Origin: Pisolithus tinctorius
Lineage: Eukaryota; Basidiomycota; Agaricomycetes; Boletales; Pisolithaceae
Direction: 5' to 3'
Length of the DNA: 64,000 nt
Assembly: GCA_024663395.1 (NCBI GenBank)
Contig: JANFAH010000095.1
Span: 98,989 to 162,988, forward strand
In this document: piece by piece, positions 1-10,117 of the stretch
Numbering within the stretch: position 1 is the stretch's first letter
How the letters are laid out: each line of letters starts with the position of its first letter
Notes under the pieces: generated by a model
The model's database searches: none
What the model was told of the DNA's origin: nothing
The model's input: only the letters and a program-made list of their open reading frames with translations
Translations under genes and position numbers: made by a program

Positions 1-399
1 GAGTCCTTCAACAATTCAGTTCCCCTTTCCTGTCTGGCTCTCGTCGCAGCCGCAGTGAGTTATCTTACACCCCGAGTTGCTGCAACTCAAACTTTTCTCG
101 CAGTATCATTGTGTGTTGGACGGATTTGCGAAGAATGGCACAGGAAAGACGATGCCTCAATTCTCCGGCAAGGCTTACAATTCCATTTTCCATGGCATGA
201 TGAAGGTGCTGAACGACATCCTTCGTAATCCCTATCACGGCACGAGGTTGCGTGATCAGCTTTCTCAGTGGGCAAAGGAAGGATGGTAAGTACTGGGACG
301 GCCAACGTGCTCGCGCTGACTCCTTGTATCAGGGCTGCACTGCAAGAGGTTGATTCGAATGTAGAGAGGTACCAGCACATTCAGGCAGTCCTTGATTGA
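1..399 (+). CDS. C-terminal exons of a DUF6532-like protein (partial)
   Basis: The 5' part lies outside the window. Three exons can be joined: 1-54, 104-285 and 333-399 (stop TGA 397-399). Introns 55-103 and 286-332 have gt...cag ends and keep the frame. The joined peptide starts with a small-residue run ending LVAAAYHCVLDGF, continues through MPQFSGKAYNSIFHGMM, and ends WAALQEVDSNVERYQHIQ before the last residues. This resembles the C-terminal end of DUF6532 proteins, which form large lineage-expanded families of unknown function in Agaricomycetes and often sit near transposons. The family call rests on remembered motif shape, not a search. It lies about 400 bp from a decayed LINE, which fits an accessory, repeat-associated location. 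Whether the gene is intact upstream cannot be seen. Confidence 0.5.
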
Positions 400-419
400 T
401 TTCATAATACCTAGTCCTG

Positions 420-795
420 TCGTACCTGTCATTACACGTAGTATGCAATTGATGCCAATGCTCCTGTTCCTGTCATACCTGCTGTGAACTGTTCCTAGTT
501 GTGGAGTGATCACATGTTTGCAAAGTAAACATTGAGATGGGGAGTACTGGACAACACCCCAAGGAGAATACAGTCTGGCCAGTTTTGTACAGTGATATTT
601 AAGCATGAAAGTTCCATAGCAATCCATAGTAAGTAAGATACTGGACAAAGTTCCATGACAATGTGACCATTCCATAGTAACAGGCAACTAGCCATAGCAA
701 AAAGTGTTGTTGGGTGCATCTGTCCAGCCTGGACCTAGCTAGGGGACTCTGTGTATTATGGAGCACTGTGGAGAGCTCCACAGCTCAAAGTGATT
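420..795. repeat. Non-coding, internally repetitive segment
   Basis: No convincing coding frame. Short words recur: TACTGGACAA occurs near 545 and 639, TTCCATAG near 610 and 670, CCATAGTAA near 625 and 674, and the pair TGTCGTACCTGTCAT / TGTCATACCTG near 418 and 470. The end near 765-780 carries a small palindrome, TGTGGAGAGCTCCACA. The segment abuts the broken 3' end of the LINE at about 796. It could be a solo LTR fragment, a SINE-like element or a degraded piece of another transposon. I could not find a clean target-site duplication. Confidence 0.35.
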
Positions 796-2040
796 TACTG
801 ATGTATAGCGGGGGGGTCTATTGACCAGTCCTTACAGAAAGGGATCATACTCTCGAGAGTGTAAATTTGGTCGATGCGTGACATGCGTCCACCCTGTCTG
901 GCGGACTGGGTGAATGTGAATGATAGGTTGGAGGGGTTCGTTTGGCGCCAGCTGTCTTGTAGGTTAAGGTGGGATCTTAGTGCTCTGAGGGCATTTACCG
1001 CGTTTGCGTGATCCTGGTGGGCCGGTATTCTGTCGATAGAGTCTTCCACAACGTTGAAATCGCCTAGTAGGACGTCCGGTTGGGGTAGGTTGATGAGGTT
1101 ATCATGGATCGTTTCCCAGAATTTCTGGTTTTCGGACGGTTCGTTAGGAGCATACACATTTAGTAAGTTGAGCTTTTCTTGTTGGTACCAATGCATCGTC
1201 ATTAGGATTGCTCTACCAGGTATTATCTCGTGGACATGGATATCATTCATCTTCACAAGATGTTTGTTGAGCATGATAGCGACACCTTTCGCTGATGGGT
1301 GATTGGGGTCTATGCTGGTGACTACGAATAGTGTATCGGTGAAGATTTCGTTCAGTGAGGTGGCTTGCATTGGACTTAGGTGGGTTTCCTGCAAGGCCAG
1401 GATCGCTAGATGGTCATCTCTCATTTGTTGGTTGATATGGAACCATTTGTCATTACCATCGTGGAAACGGCCCTTCATATTCAATGAGGCAATTTTGATG
1501 CTGGAGCGTATACGTTTTCCAGGGTTACATAGTAGCGGTGGGGGGGTAGGGGCGTTGTTGTGTAGACGAGCACTCTGTGTGCAGGGAGGGGAGCGTCTGC
1601 AATGACCTGATGGCCTTTGGGTGGGTGGTATGATGGTCTGATTGTGACCTCCGCTTGGCTGGGACTGGTTCTGTCCTGCAGCGGGAAGTGCCTGTATAGG
1701 TGCGACTTCAGGAGTCGTGTAGTGAGGTGTCTCACTACAGGGTGGTGGGGGGGTGGCGAATATGCAGCCACTTACCGAGGATCTGCCCAGATTCCTAGTA
1801 CCTTCATCGGGGGTGGGACCGGCAGCTGAGATCACGGCACCCCCTCTGGGACCAGGAGTGGGGGGGAGGCCGTTGTTGGAAGAAGTACTGGGTGTTTGAT
1901 CTGTATGTGCGTCTGTGTTTGTAGTCAGAGTGTACCTTACCTGAAGAGTGACTAGTCCTCCAAGAAGGGCTGGAGTTGTCGTCCAGCGGTGTCCGGTCGT
2001 GTGCTTTGGTATTTCTCGACGACTTGAGGGCAGAAGTCAT
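796..2040 (-). pseudogene. LINE ORF2 fragment: APE-type endonuclease only
   Basis: An N-terminal Ser/Thr/Pro-rich leader starts at 2040 and changes frame (+1) within about 1804-1870. The endonuclease domain follows with the exonuclease-endonuclease-phosphatase signatures: IASLNMKGR, LALQETHL, LLNVYAPNEP, LLGDFNVVED, then SFTFTQSARQGGRMSRIDQIYT. In LINEs this domain nicks the target DNA to prime reverse transcription. The frame stops after DPPAIHQ, just where the final catalytic D-H pair and then the reverse transcriptase should follow. The protein therefore lacks part of its own active site as well as the polymerase. The break at 796 coincides with the start of the unrelated repeat-rich segment. 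Confidence 0.8.
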
Positions 2041-2330
2041 ACCTAGTCACTAAAGGTTAGTCCGGAAAAACCTCCTGGCATCCAGGGCTTTCCTGTACTC
2101 CGACCGAGGTCTAGAGCCAGTATATTTGGGCCCTTATTGATGCTACAAGATAGTGTGCGACCCAGGGTGTGTGCCTGGGGCTATTCTTCCCTCACTGGTG
2201 AATAGTCGCACACGCGCAGAGAGGTGCGAGAGGGTCATGAAGATGTATAGATGTATCTTATGCGTCGTAACTATTTTACGAGTAGTGTTACGCGTATATG
2301 ACATTAGTTAATCGTGGGGGTGCGAGTTTC

Positions 2331-3798
2331 TTAGTAGCGTGGGCCGCCTCTAGGAGTCCTTCCCTGCGGGGTGCCTCTTCCACCTCTGACGGTGTTACGG
2401 CCTCTGATGGGTCTTGGGGTGGGGGCTAGTTGGTTAGGGATGGAGTCTGTGAGTTGAGGTTTTGGACCTAGCCATCCTGGGATTGAGGGGAAGGGACATA
2501 GCCCGGTAGGGTGGTCAAGTGATTTACATCCCATGCATCTAAATTGTTTCTCTCCGAGTCGGACCACGCCCATTCCATGATCCTCCGAGCGGAAGTGCAG
2601 GTTGCGGATGAGGCATCGCCAGAGGAAGTGCTTCTCCAGCGTCATGAAAGCAGGGTTGTAGGAGCAGTATATGTTCCATATTGTCTGCTTGCGTGTGACG
2701 TTGTTGGCGATACGGAGGCTGGTTACGTTTATCGAGTTGATTAGCATTGGTAGCACGTCGGGGTTGGGGTCTAAGCCTCGGATGAATTCAGATATAACGT
2801 CGTCAGAATGAATGGCCTGTTTGACAACGTTGGTGACTATGGTATTACTCTCTGGGGAGTCCGGGAGGGTGAAGTTTTCGAGGGTGCATATATAGGTAGG
2901 AGTGGGTTGGATGAAGGGTAGTGTGAAGGCTGTAATCTCGGGGGTAGAGATGACCTGTAGGTTCACTAGGAAGGTGGTCGCTTCTTGGGACAGGCCCGAG
3001 ACGAGAAAGTGCCAGGGTGGTGGGCTGCATTCCGTGGTGAAAGTACCATACTCCTCCTGGGGGGTGCTGATGACGAGGGTATTGGATGCGTCCTGGCCGA
3101 TTACTCGTTGAACTAGAGTCTTCAGTTTCGACCAGGTAGCTTCCGTGTCGGGCTCGAATTTGGCCCTCCAGGGCCTTATCCAGGCTTTGGGGCCCGGTTT
3201 ATTTGTCCAGGCGGTTAGGAGAGTTTCGTCGAGACCCCTGGTGACTTGGTCACATAGCTGGGGTACCGGGAAGCCATTTGGGGGGCGGGGGGTAATCTCA
3301 GTGGCAGAAGCGGCTGACGCATGGTTAGTTGTGATAAGAGGTCCCAGGTACGGGGTACGCACCTATTTGTGTGTGAGGTGTTTGTAGTAGCGATTCCGTT
3401 AGGGTATCGGAAGTGATCATATTGGGCAATGGGGGGGGCAGCACAATTGGCTGAGGCGGTGACTCAGCCTGAGGGGGCAGGGTCATGGTATCGAGTGGGG
3501 CGTTGGGTTCGTGGTTCAGAGTAGGGAGTTGGGAGTGTTTCTGAGGGCGAGGGGCACTGGATTGGGAGGGGGTACGGGGGCGTTTGTTCTCCCTACTTTC
3601 CGTTGTGATGTAGTGGTCGCTCATGGGGATTGGGGGAAGTGGGCCGTCTTTTATGTGCGTTCTGTTCCTTTGTTATGGAGCAGTGACAGCCTCATGCTGG
3701 GGGAGTTTGGACAAAGCAAAGGGGGGGTCTTTGTGTAGCATAGCGGCATCCTTTGTGATTGGCATGACATATTCGTAGGGGGTGGCATTCTTAGCCAT
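2331..3798 (-). pseudogene. LINE ORF1, gag-like protein with CCHC zinc knuckle (broken)
   Basis: Three open segments read as one former ORF. The first (3798-3673, 41 codons, starts MAKNATPYEY) ends in TAA. The same frame continues past that stop into MSDHYITTES at 3624 and runs to 3325. The reading then moves +1 into the long segment that ends at 2331. That segment is about 340 residues and holds the knuckle C-x2-C-x4-H-x4-C (CMGCKSLDHPTGLC, about 2495-2540), followed by a Pro/Arg/Gly-rich tail (RGGRGTPQGRTPRGG). Such proteins bind element RNA in the retrotransposition complex. The early part is Pro/Ser/Thr-rich. The frame change falls within 3325-3362, where both frames are open. Decay is the simplest reading; programmed frameshifting is less likely given the separate TAA. 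Confidence 0.75.
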
Positions 3799-4260
3799 GG
3801 CGGTAGGTGGGTACGTCTCTAGTGGAGGGGACTATACTTGTGTCAACCACAAGATATGGGCTTAACAGAGCATCACTTGGTGGTGCTCAGTTGTGGATTT
3901 GGGACACCTCATATACATAGCGCAGAGGGCAGTACTAGTAACAGTCTATGGGTGTAGAAGGGCAAATGTACTTTCTGCCATCAGAGGCGACATGGTCGTA
4001 CTATAGTGGTAGCAGCAACGGGGCTTAGGTGGAAGTAAGGGTAAAGGGAGGGCTTCCTGGAGCAGGGGAATCTGCACTCAGGTGAGAGTACGTCTCTGGT
4101 CAGTGTGACTGGAGACGTTGAGGGCACTTATGGTGTGGTGCCACTCAACTCGAACGTGGTGGTACGAGTTCAAGAAGCCCCCCCTTAAGTCCAATTTATT
4201 ATGAGGATAAGTTAATTTGCACAAAATAACACATCAAAATTAATTGTCCTCTTTCCTTCG
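3799..4260. other. LINE leader and SYF1 upstream region
   Basis: No gene. Up to about 4185 this is the G-rich (plus strand) leader of the LINE, with at least four hairpin-type inverted repeats: 3837-3853, 3868-3888, 4090-4118 and 4147-4170. From about 4185 the sequence turns A/T-rich until the SYF1 start at 4261, so roughly 75 bp remain as proximal SYF1 promoter and 5' UTR. The LINE therefore sits directly against the SYF1 promoter. Confidence 0.5.
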
Positions 4261-7200
4261 ATGCCGTCTGTCGCGATGGCGCTGGAGGAGCTGTCGTCTT
4301 ACTTTCCGCTGACACTGCCGGTCCCAACGCCAAAGACACATCCAGACTTGCTCACCATCAACGATGCTCAACGGGAAGAAGACCTACTTCGCAACCCGGC
4401 GTCATTCCGCGCGTGGTGGACAGCTATACATAACACCAGAGATGCATTCAACGCGCAGCTAAAGGCCGAGCGACGTGCCGGTACTGTGAATGACGCTCGG
4501 ACCCAACTCCTCGGGCCCCTCGCTACTCCTCTCGCGCGACGCTCGCTTCAGTGTCTAACCTACTTATACGAGTCTGCTCTCGTCCAGCTACCCGGCTCAT
4601 TCAAACTCTGGAAGTCGTACCTGCAGATGAGAATGTCTTACGTGCTTGGCCCACCGATCCACAAGAAAAGAGCAGGCGGAAGGAAGAAGTTTCCGGAAAT
4701 GAAGGACGCCTTAGAGGAAGAGCACGATTATAGCGAGGAGTGGGATGGTGGATTGGACGGGGTCGTCGGTTTGGAGGAATGGATAGCACTCGTGGCGACA
4801 TATGAACGCGCCCTAATGTGGCTGCCAAAGGTACGCGTATACCCCACACCATCTTCAAATTGTGCTAATGGAGTATCAGCTACCTCGCCTTTGGTTGATG
4901 TATTTTTCCATTTTCTCTCATCCTCTCTGTCCCCCCGTGATATCTCACACTCATGCTCGCCGGACGTTTGATCGTGCGTTGCGCACGCTGCCCCCTTCTT
5001 TGCACTCCCGCATATGGATGCGATACCTGCTGTGGGCAGAAGGTAGGGGGGGTGCGACAATGGTTGCCGTATACCGTCGGTATCTCACTGCTGACCCAAG
5101 TCTCACTGAACACTATGCATCGTTATTGCTCAACCCCGCAGACTCCGCTCCTCGCCCACTGGAGGCTGCCAAGCTATTATTGTCTTTGGCAAGGAGAGCT
5201 GCGCGCGGAGAGTATATCAGTCCAGAAGGGAAAAGTCCCTACCAGTTACTCGGAGATTTCTTGGATGTTGTCGAACGCTTTGCAGAAGAAGTCGGGCTCG
5301 ACGTCGACGATACCATTGAATCCAATGCTGCAGATGCCAGGGCAGATGCGGAGGCGAAGGAGAAGGAGGATCCCGCTTCTGCGGATGGGAAACTCGTGCG
5401 AGTAGCCGGTCCCTCCGTGCCTGCTACCGCGGATGGGAAGCCCCTTTCTGTGTACGATGAAGACGAGGATCCACTCAGCAAACGTAAACTCAATATCGAA
5501 CGTATCGTGCGGAAGGATGGCCTCGAGGTATACAAGGATCAAGCTGGCCGTCTCTGGACAGGCCTCGCAACTTATTGGATCAAACGGGGTGAATTCGACC
5601 GAGCGAAAACTACGTTCGAGGCCGGCATTGCCTCAGTCCTCACCATCAGAGACTTCACACAAATATTCGATGGTTACGCTGAATTTAGCGAGTCTATCAT
5701 TAGTGCGATGATGGAGAGTTTAGAAAATCCGGACGAAGATGAGGACGAGGAGGATATCAAAGACACAGAGCGTGAAGTGGATATCAGAATGAAAGAGTTT
5801 GAGGACTTAATGAATCGACGACCTTTCCTTGTCAATGACGTCCTCCTACGGCGGAACCCGAACGACGTTCAAGAGTGGGAGAAGCGAGTGGCACTATGGG
5901 GCAATGATGACGAGAAGGTATGGTTTCATCAACGCCTTTATTCGTCTTTCACGCATTTATTCACGTTTCAGGTGGCCGAGACGTATACCGAAGCTCTACA
6001 GACTATCAGCCCTCGCAAAGCCACTGCTAATCTCTATCGGCTATATATCAATTTTGCGAGGTACTACGAAGAAGGAGGCGCATCTGGCACTGCAGAGCCC
6101 GATCTCGACAATGCGCGCAAGATTCTGGAAAAGGCTACCAAAGTCAATTTCAAGACCGTTGAAGACCTCGCAGAAATCTGGTGTGAATGGGCTGAGATGG
6201 AATTGCGTCACGAGTAAGTCCCTCGGCCAACATTTCACAAGGTTTTCATTTATAGCCTTGTAGGAATTATGATGACGCGATCCGAGTCATGCAGCGTGCA
6301 GCGGCTGTTCCGAAGGATGCGAAGGTCAACTACCACGACCACGTACGTTTGTGGACATTGTTAATAGAGTGCATCGCTGATATATCCCAGACATTGCCTG
6401 TGCAAGCGCGACTATTTAAATCCCTGAAATTGTGGTCATTCTATGTCGACCTAGAGGAATCCATCGGAACGGTTGAATCGGCGAAAGCGGTCTACGATAA
6501 AATCATGGAGTTGAAGATTGCGAATGCACAGATCATTATCAATTACGCTGCTTTTCTGGAGGAAAACGGATATTGGGAGGACAGCTTCAAGGTAATAACG
6601 CAATTCCTGCGTCGGCATCCCTGGTTGATCGCATGCAGGTGTACGAACGTGGAACGGAGCTGTTCACCTATCCTATATCGTTCGAAATTTGGAACATTTA
6701 TTTGTCGAAGTTCATCAAACGATATGTATGGCTATGATTCTCCTCTTCGTTTCCTTTCTGACCCTCCACAGGCAGGGACAAAACTGGAGCGTGCACGCGA
6801 CCTTTTCGAACAAGCACTGGAGAAGTGCCCTGCGAAATCATGCAAGCCGTTATTCCTTATGTACGGTCAACTCGAGGAGGACTACGGCCTTGCAAAGCGC
6901 GCCATGGCGATATACGAACGTGCTACGCAGGTAGTTGCCGACGAAGACAAGTTTGAGGTATGTTGTTACTGATCTCAGTGGATGTCTACTAACAACCTTC
7001 ATAGATGTATACCATATACATTGCAAAAGCCACCGCCAACTACGGATTGCCCGCGACTCGACCAATTTATGAACGCGCTATCGAGGTCCTGCCCCCTAAG
7101 CAGACCGCTGAAATGTGTTTGCGGTTCGCGGCTCTTGAACGCAAACTTGGGGAAATTGACCGCGCCCGTGCCGTCTACGCGCACGCCTCACAATTCTGTG

Positions 7201-7577
7201 ACCCGCGTGTCAATACGAAATTCTGGACAGAGTGGAACAGCTTCGAGATCGAAACTGGGTCAGAGGATACCTTCCGGGAGATGCTTCGGATAAAACGAAG
7301 TGTACAAGCTCAATTCAACACCGAGGCATCCTATCTCGCCGCGCAGACTCTGTCCACTAAACAAAATAATGGAGGTGCCCAGGACGCAAGCCCTCAGCCT
7401 AGTGACCCAATGGCCGCTGCTGAACAACAAGCTGGCGCAATCAAAGGTCCTTCATTCGTAGCCGCCAAAAATACCACGCTACCAAGACTGGATGGGTCTC
7501 CGTCGGAGACGCCACAGACAGCCAAACAGCCGGAGGTTAACGCGGATGAAATACAGATATCGGACGAGGAAGTTTAG
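4261..7577 (+). CDS. SYF1: Pre-mRNA-splicing factor SYF1 (HAT-repeat protein)
   Basis: SYF1 (human XAB2) is a scaffold of the NineTeen/Prp19-associated complex that acts in spliceosome activation. Eight exons: 4261-4830, 4880-5917, 5972-6213, 6264-6342, 6391-6591, 6639-6725, 6772-6957, 7005-7577; about 990 residues, normal for the family. HAT repeats run along most of the length; family-like stretches are LWKSYLQMRMSYVLG, SLHSRIWMRYLLWAEG, KSLKLWSFYVDLEES, SFEIWNIYLSKFIKRY and KPLFLMYGQLEEDYGLAKRA. The two introns at 5918-5971 and 6343-6390 lack stops in frame, so an ORF finder would wrongly translate them. An acidic stretch (about 5735-5770) interrupts the repeats. The C-terminus after about 7370 is low complexity and ends in an acidic tail. 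The start ATG is the first in the exon and the next ATG follows five codons later; either could be used. Confidence 0.92.
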
Positions 7578-8565
7578 GGTTTTATTGTATCCATAGCGTA
7601 CTTTGTTGTTTTACCTATCGCATCTCACATTTCTTTAGGTAAGGTCGACCCACTGGTTTGTGATATCCCTGGATGTTTCGAACGACAGAATGTGTCTTGT
7701 CAGCTGATGGAGATTGAATATTGATGAGTAAAACCAGGGACCTGTGGATAAGGTGTGGTTACACCCCCCTACGAAGCAACTTCTCAAGTGGCCACGAGGA
7801 GGGTTCTTCGCACCAATCCTCTGAGCTTTGGGCCAAACTCTTTCATTACTACAGGTGGCCTCGGTTCGCCTTCGCTTTGGTACCCTTGCTATGCTCCTTG
7901 AGTAAGTACAAATCGCCGATCCAATCAAATAAGCATGGTGCTTCGGCGCTGACGGGAAAAAAGGTAGGTGACACCGTCATGTAACACTGGCCCGTGGTAC
8001 TCTCGCGAACATTCCAGCGTAAAATCGAACTTGATGGTGTTCACCGGTATGACAATGATGTGTGGAGAGACGTCGAAGTGTTAGAATGCAGGTATCTCGG
8101 CGTTTGTGCCTTCGCCGCCGTCGATAACGTTTGACAACACTTTATATCAGGCTGCTGTGTTGGGTGGTCTATCGACACGCAGGCTAAACGGGCACGGGTG
8201 AGTAATTGTCTCGGTGGTCACTAACCTGTCGAAAACTCAGCAATGAGAAGGCCCGGCCTCGCGTTGAACATGCTGATGTCGTGGTGTCCAGCTAGACGTC
8301 ACACGATACTCACAACTGTCCAGCCACGGACTGATCGACTATCTTGTAGTGACAGACACTTCAGGAGGTTGACGTTGTCACTGCATATACAGACGTCATT
8401 TGGTTATTCGGTGTCTCAACTATGTTTGAGCCGAAGGTTAATTAATATACATAGCCCAGAGGTGGTAACAAAGCCGGCAAGCTACCAAAAGAAGAGCGTG
8501 AATTGGCTGAGTTGATGGAAGATGATAATTCATGAACGGGCAAGCCGTGGTCGTACGACCGATTC
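7578..8565. other. No confident gene between SYF1 and the DUF3445 gene
   Basis: After the SYF1 stop I find only short frames. One possible plus-strand chain exists: a frame from about 7724 to an AAG before gtaggt at 7963, joined over a 57-nt intron to a segment reading RKIELDGVHRYDNDVWRDVEVLEC at about 8019-8090. It soon meets stops in each continuation I tried and matches no family I know. It may be a small unrecognised or decayed gene, or UTR and intergenic DNA. Confidence 0.3.
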
Positions 8566-9871
8566 CTAATCATGGATGGGATAATGATCCTTCCATCCTG
8601 GATAGAACGGATGCTCATCTAGCGTCCTTTCCTTCCAATCGCTTGGCACCCATCCTTTCTGCTCCTGTTCCTTTGCCCACTCTTCAAGCGCAGGTATAAC
8701 CTTGTGTTCGGTATGCCAAGACTCCTTGTATTCCATCATCGATTTCTTCCCTTCTCGCAACACTTTGAGGAGTAACCTGGGGATGTAAGGCTCTTGTCGA
8801 AAGTCGGTGATAGGTGTAAACAGAGCTTTGAAGTTGAATACAATAGCCCGTGACCTTGGCAAACGTCGCAGAGTTTGCCAGTCGACCCGCAGAAATATAT
8901 CAGACGTCAGCAAGTCTGGATCCTGACGACTGCGGTGATGCCACTTCGGTGAATCTTTTTGGAAAAAGAGTGGTTCCCCGACTTCTAAACTCCATGCCCC
9001 TCGCTGGATGGGCTTGTCACAGGGCAACTTAGAGAAATATCTAACCGAACGTCAGGACGGACTGCCTATCACATCGCCTCGCGGATCGTACCTATCCACC
9101 GAAAGCGCCATCTTTTCCTTGTAGTCCGGAACGGGATCATGGATTTCACCGAGTGGTTTGCCAATTTTATGGCCAATGTTCCAGCCTATGGCTGAACATG
9201 CGATACCGGCTGTCATACGATAAAGCCCAGTCAGAGGATCCTCTTGTACGATGAAGAAATCCTCGGGAACATGTTCAAGGAGGAATATCAATGGGTGTAT
9301 CGCGGTGATGTCGACCTGGGTATGGAGAATTTCATTAGTGAATACGCCCGTCCAGTCGTTGTAACGGAATTGATTCGGGTATCTCTGGCAAATGTACTGA
9401 ATGACCATTTCCATGCACTCCCTTGATGCCTCTCGGCTTCCTTCCAGCTCGTCAATTATCAACTTTCCGTGGTCAGCGTATAGCTTTTTTCGCTGGGCGA
9501 TTGTCAAGAGATAGGTGCTCTCGAGCTCTATCCACCAGTTTGGTTCGAACTCGCTGAGAGCTGAGGGCACTGAATCAGCAGAATAGCTTTAGAATGCAGT
9601 GTTGGGACGTACACATGTTCTGGTGATATTCCCATCTGAATGGCCGGTACGGGCGAGCTCTGGCGGCATCAAAGTTGTGAAGCGGTTTGGGGGCAGGAAC
9701 TCCGGTCAGCTTCGCGTAGTCGGGGAGAGCTTTCCTACTCAGCACACGACAAAGCCATTGGCGAGAGCCGGAGAGCAGGGAACAAGACTGCAGGAATATC
9801 GCCCCTGTGAGTGCGAATACGAGTCCCAGAGCCAAGACAGCTGCAGAGATATCGATATCGACATTGATCAT
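8566..9871 (-). CDS. DUF3445 protein (heme-dependent oxidative N-demethylase-like), membrane-anchored
   Basis: Three exons: 9871-9613, 9569-9092 and 9040-8566, total 403 residues. The introns (gtacgt...cag and gtacga...tag) restore the family strings YHQNM...EPNWWIELESTY and SVDRYFSKLPCDKPIQRGAWSLEVGEP. The N-terminus has a hydrophobic segment (about residues 9-30, AAVLALGLVFALTGAIFL) likely to be a membrane anchor. The DUF3445 core follows: PYRPFRWEYHQ, ITAIHPLIFLLEHVPEDFFIV, DIFLRVDWQTLRRLPRSRAIVFNFK. Bacterial members are the heme-binding alpha subunit of an oxidative N-demethylase; fungal members are largely uncharacterised, so the substrate is unknown. It is divergent from the cytochrome b561 gene, with 246 bp between start codons. 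Confidence 0.8.
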
Positions 9872-10117
9872 ACTGTTCGGTTTCAGTGGAGGGTGACTCG
9901 CCTTGGTGATATTATACTTGAACCGGCAACTTAAATGATACTAGACCCACGATGACATCTACTAACGAGAGTGTGCAAGTGCGTTATGTAATACAAGCTT
10001 CGTCGTCGTCCGCGGGGCTGGGGTCTCCTTATCGCCACAGGCTGCGCTTTACTGGAGGGGGTAAGGTGATTTATCGGTTTGGTTGTTTTGCATCTACCGC
10101 CCGCTCGTCTCCGCAGT
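9872..10117. promoter_or_regulatory. Divergent promoter of DUF3445 and cytochrome b561 genes
   Basis: 246 bp between starts. Both neighbours carry or are likely to carry heme, so joint control by heme or iron is plausible, but no specific element is visible. Confidence 0.35.

Larger units (their letters stand above)
796..4185 (-). mobile_element. Decayed non-LTR (LINE, Tad/L1-like) retrotransposon, 3'-truncated
   Basis: The element reads on the minus strand: a leader (about 4185-3799), a gag-like ORF1 with a CCHC knuckle (3798-2331), a spacer, then ORF2 beginning with an APE-type endonuclease (about 2040-796). ORF2 stops at the end of the endonuclease domain, and no reverse transcriptase or RNase H follows in the window. 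The order gag-EN-RT is that of Tad-like fungal LINEs. The copy is dead: ORF1 has an in-frame TAA and a frame change, ORF2 has a frame change, and the 3' half is gone. The plus strand is strongly G-rich here, so the coding strand is C-rich, unlike flanking genes. Outer limits are estimates: the left end is where homology stops, the right end is a C-run at 4178-4184 before A/T-rich SYF1 upstream DNA. Confidence 0.8.

Noticed and set aside
795..4185. LTR retrotransposon reading of this region
   Set aside because: The ORF2 domain is an APE-type endonuclease, not protease/integrase, and no paired long terminal repeats are visible.
5250..5540. Minus-strand frames of about 98 codons, Ser/Ala-rich
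   Set aside because: They are shadows of the SYF1 exon; the plus frame has family motifs.
7724..8100. Small plus-strand gene downstream of SYF1
   Set aside because: Two splice-like borders can be found, but every continuation meets early stops and no family is recognisable; kept only as unresolved.
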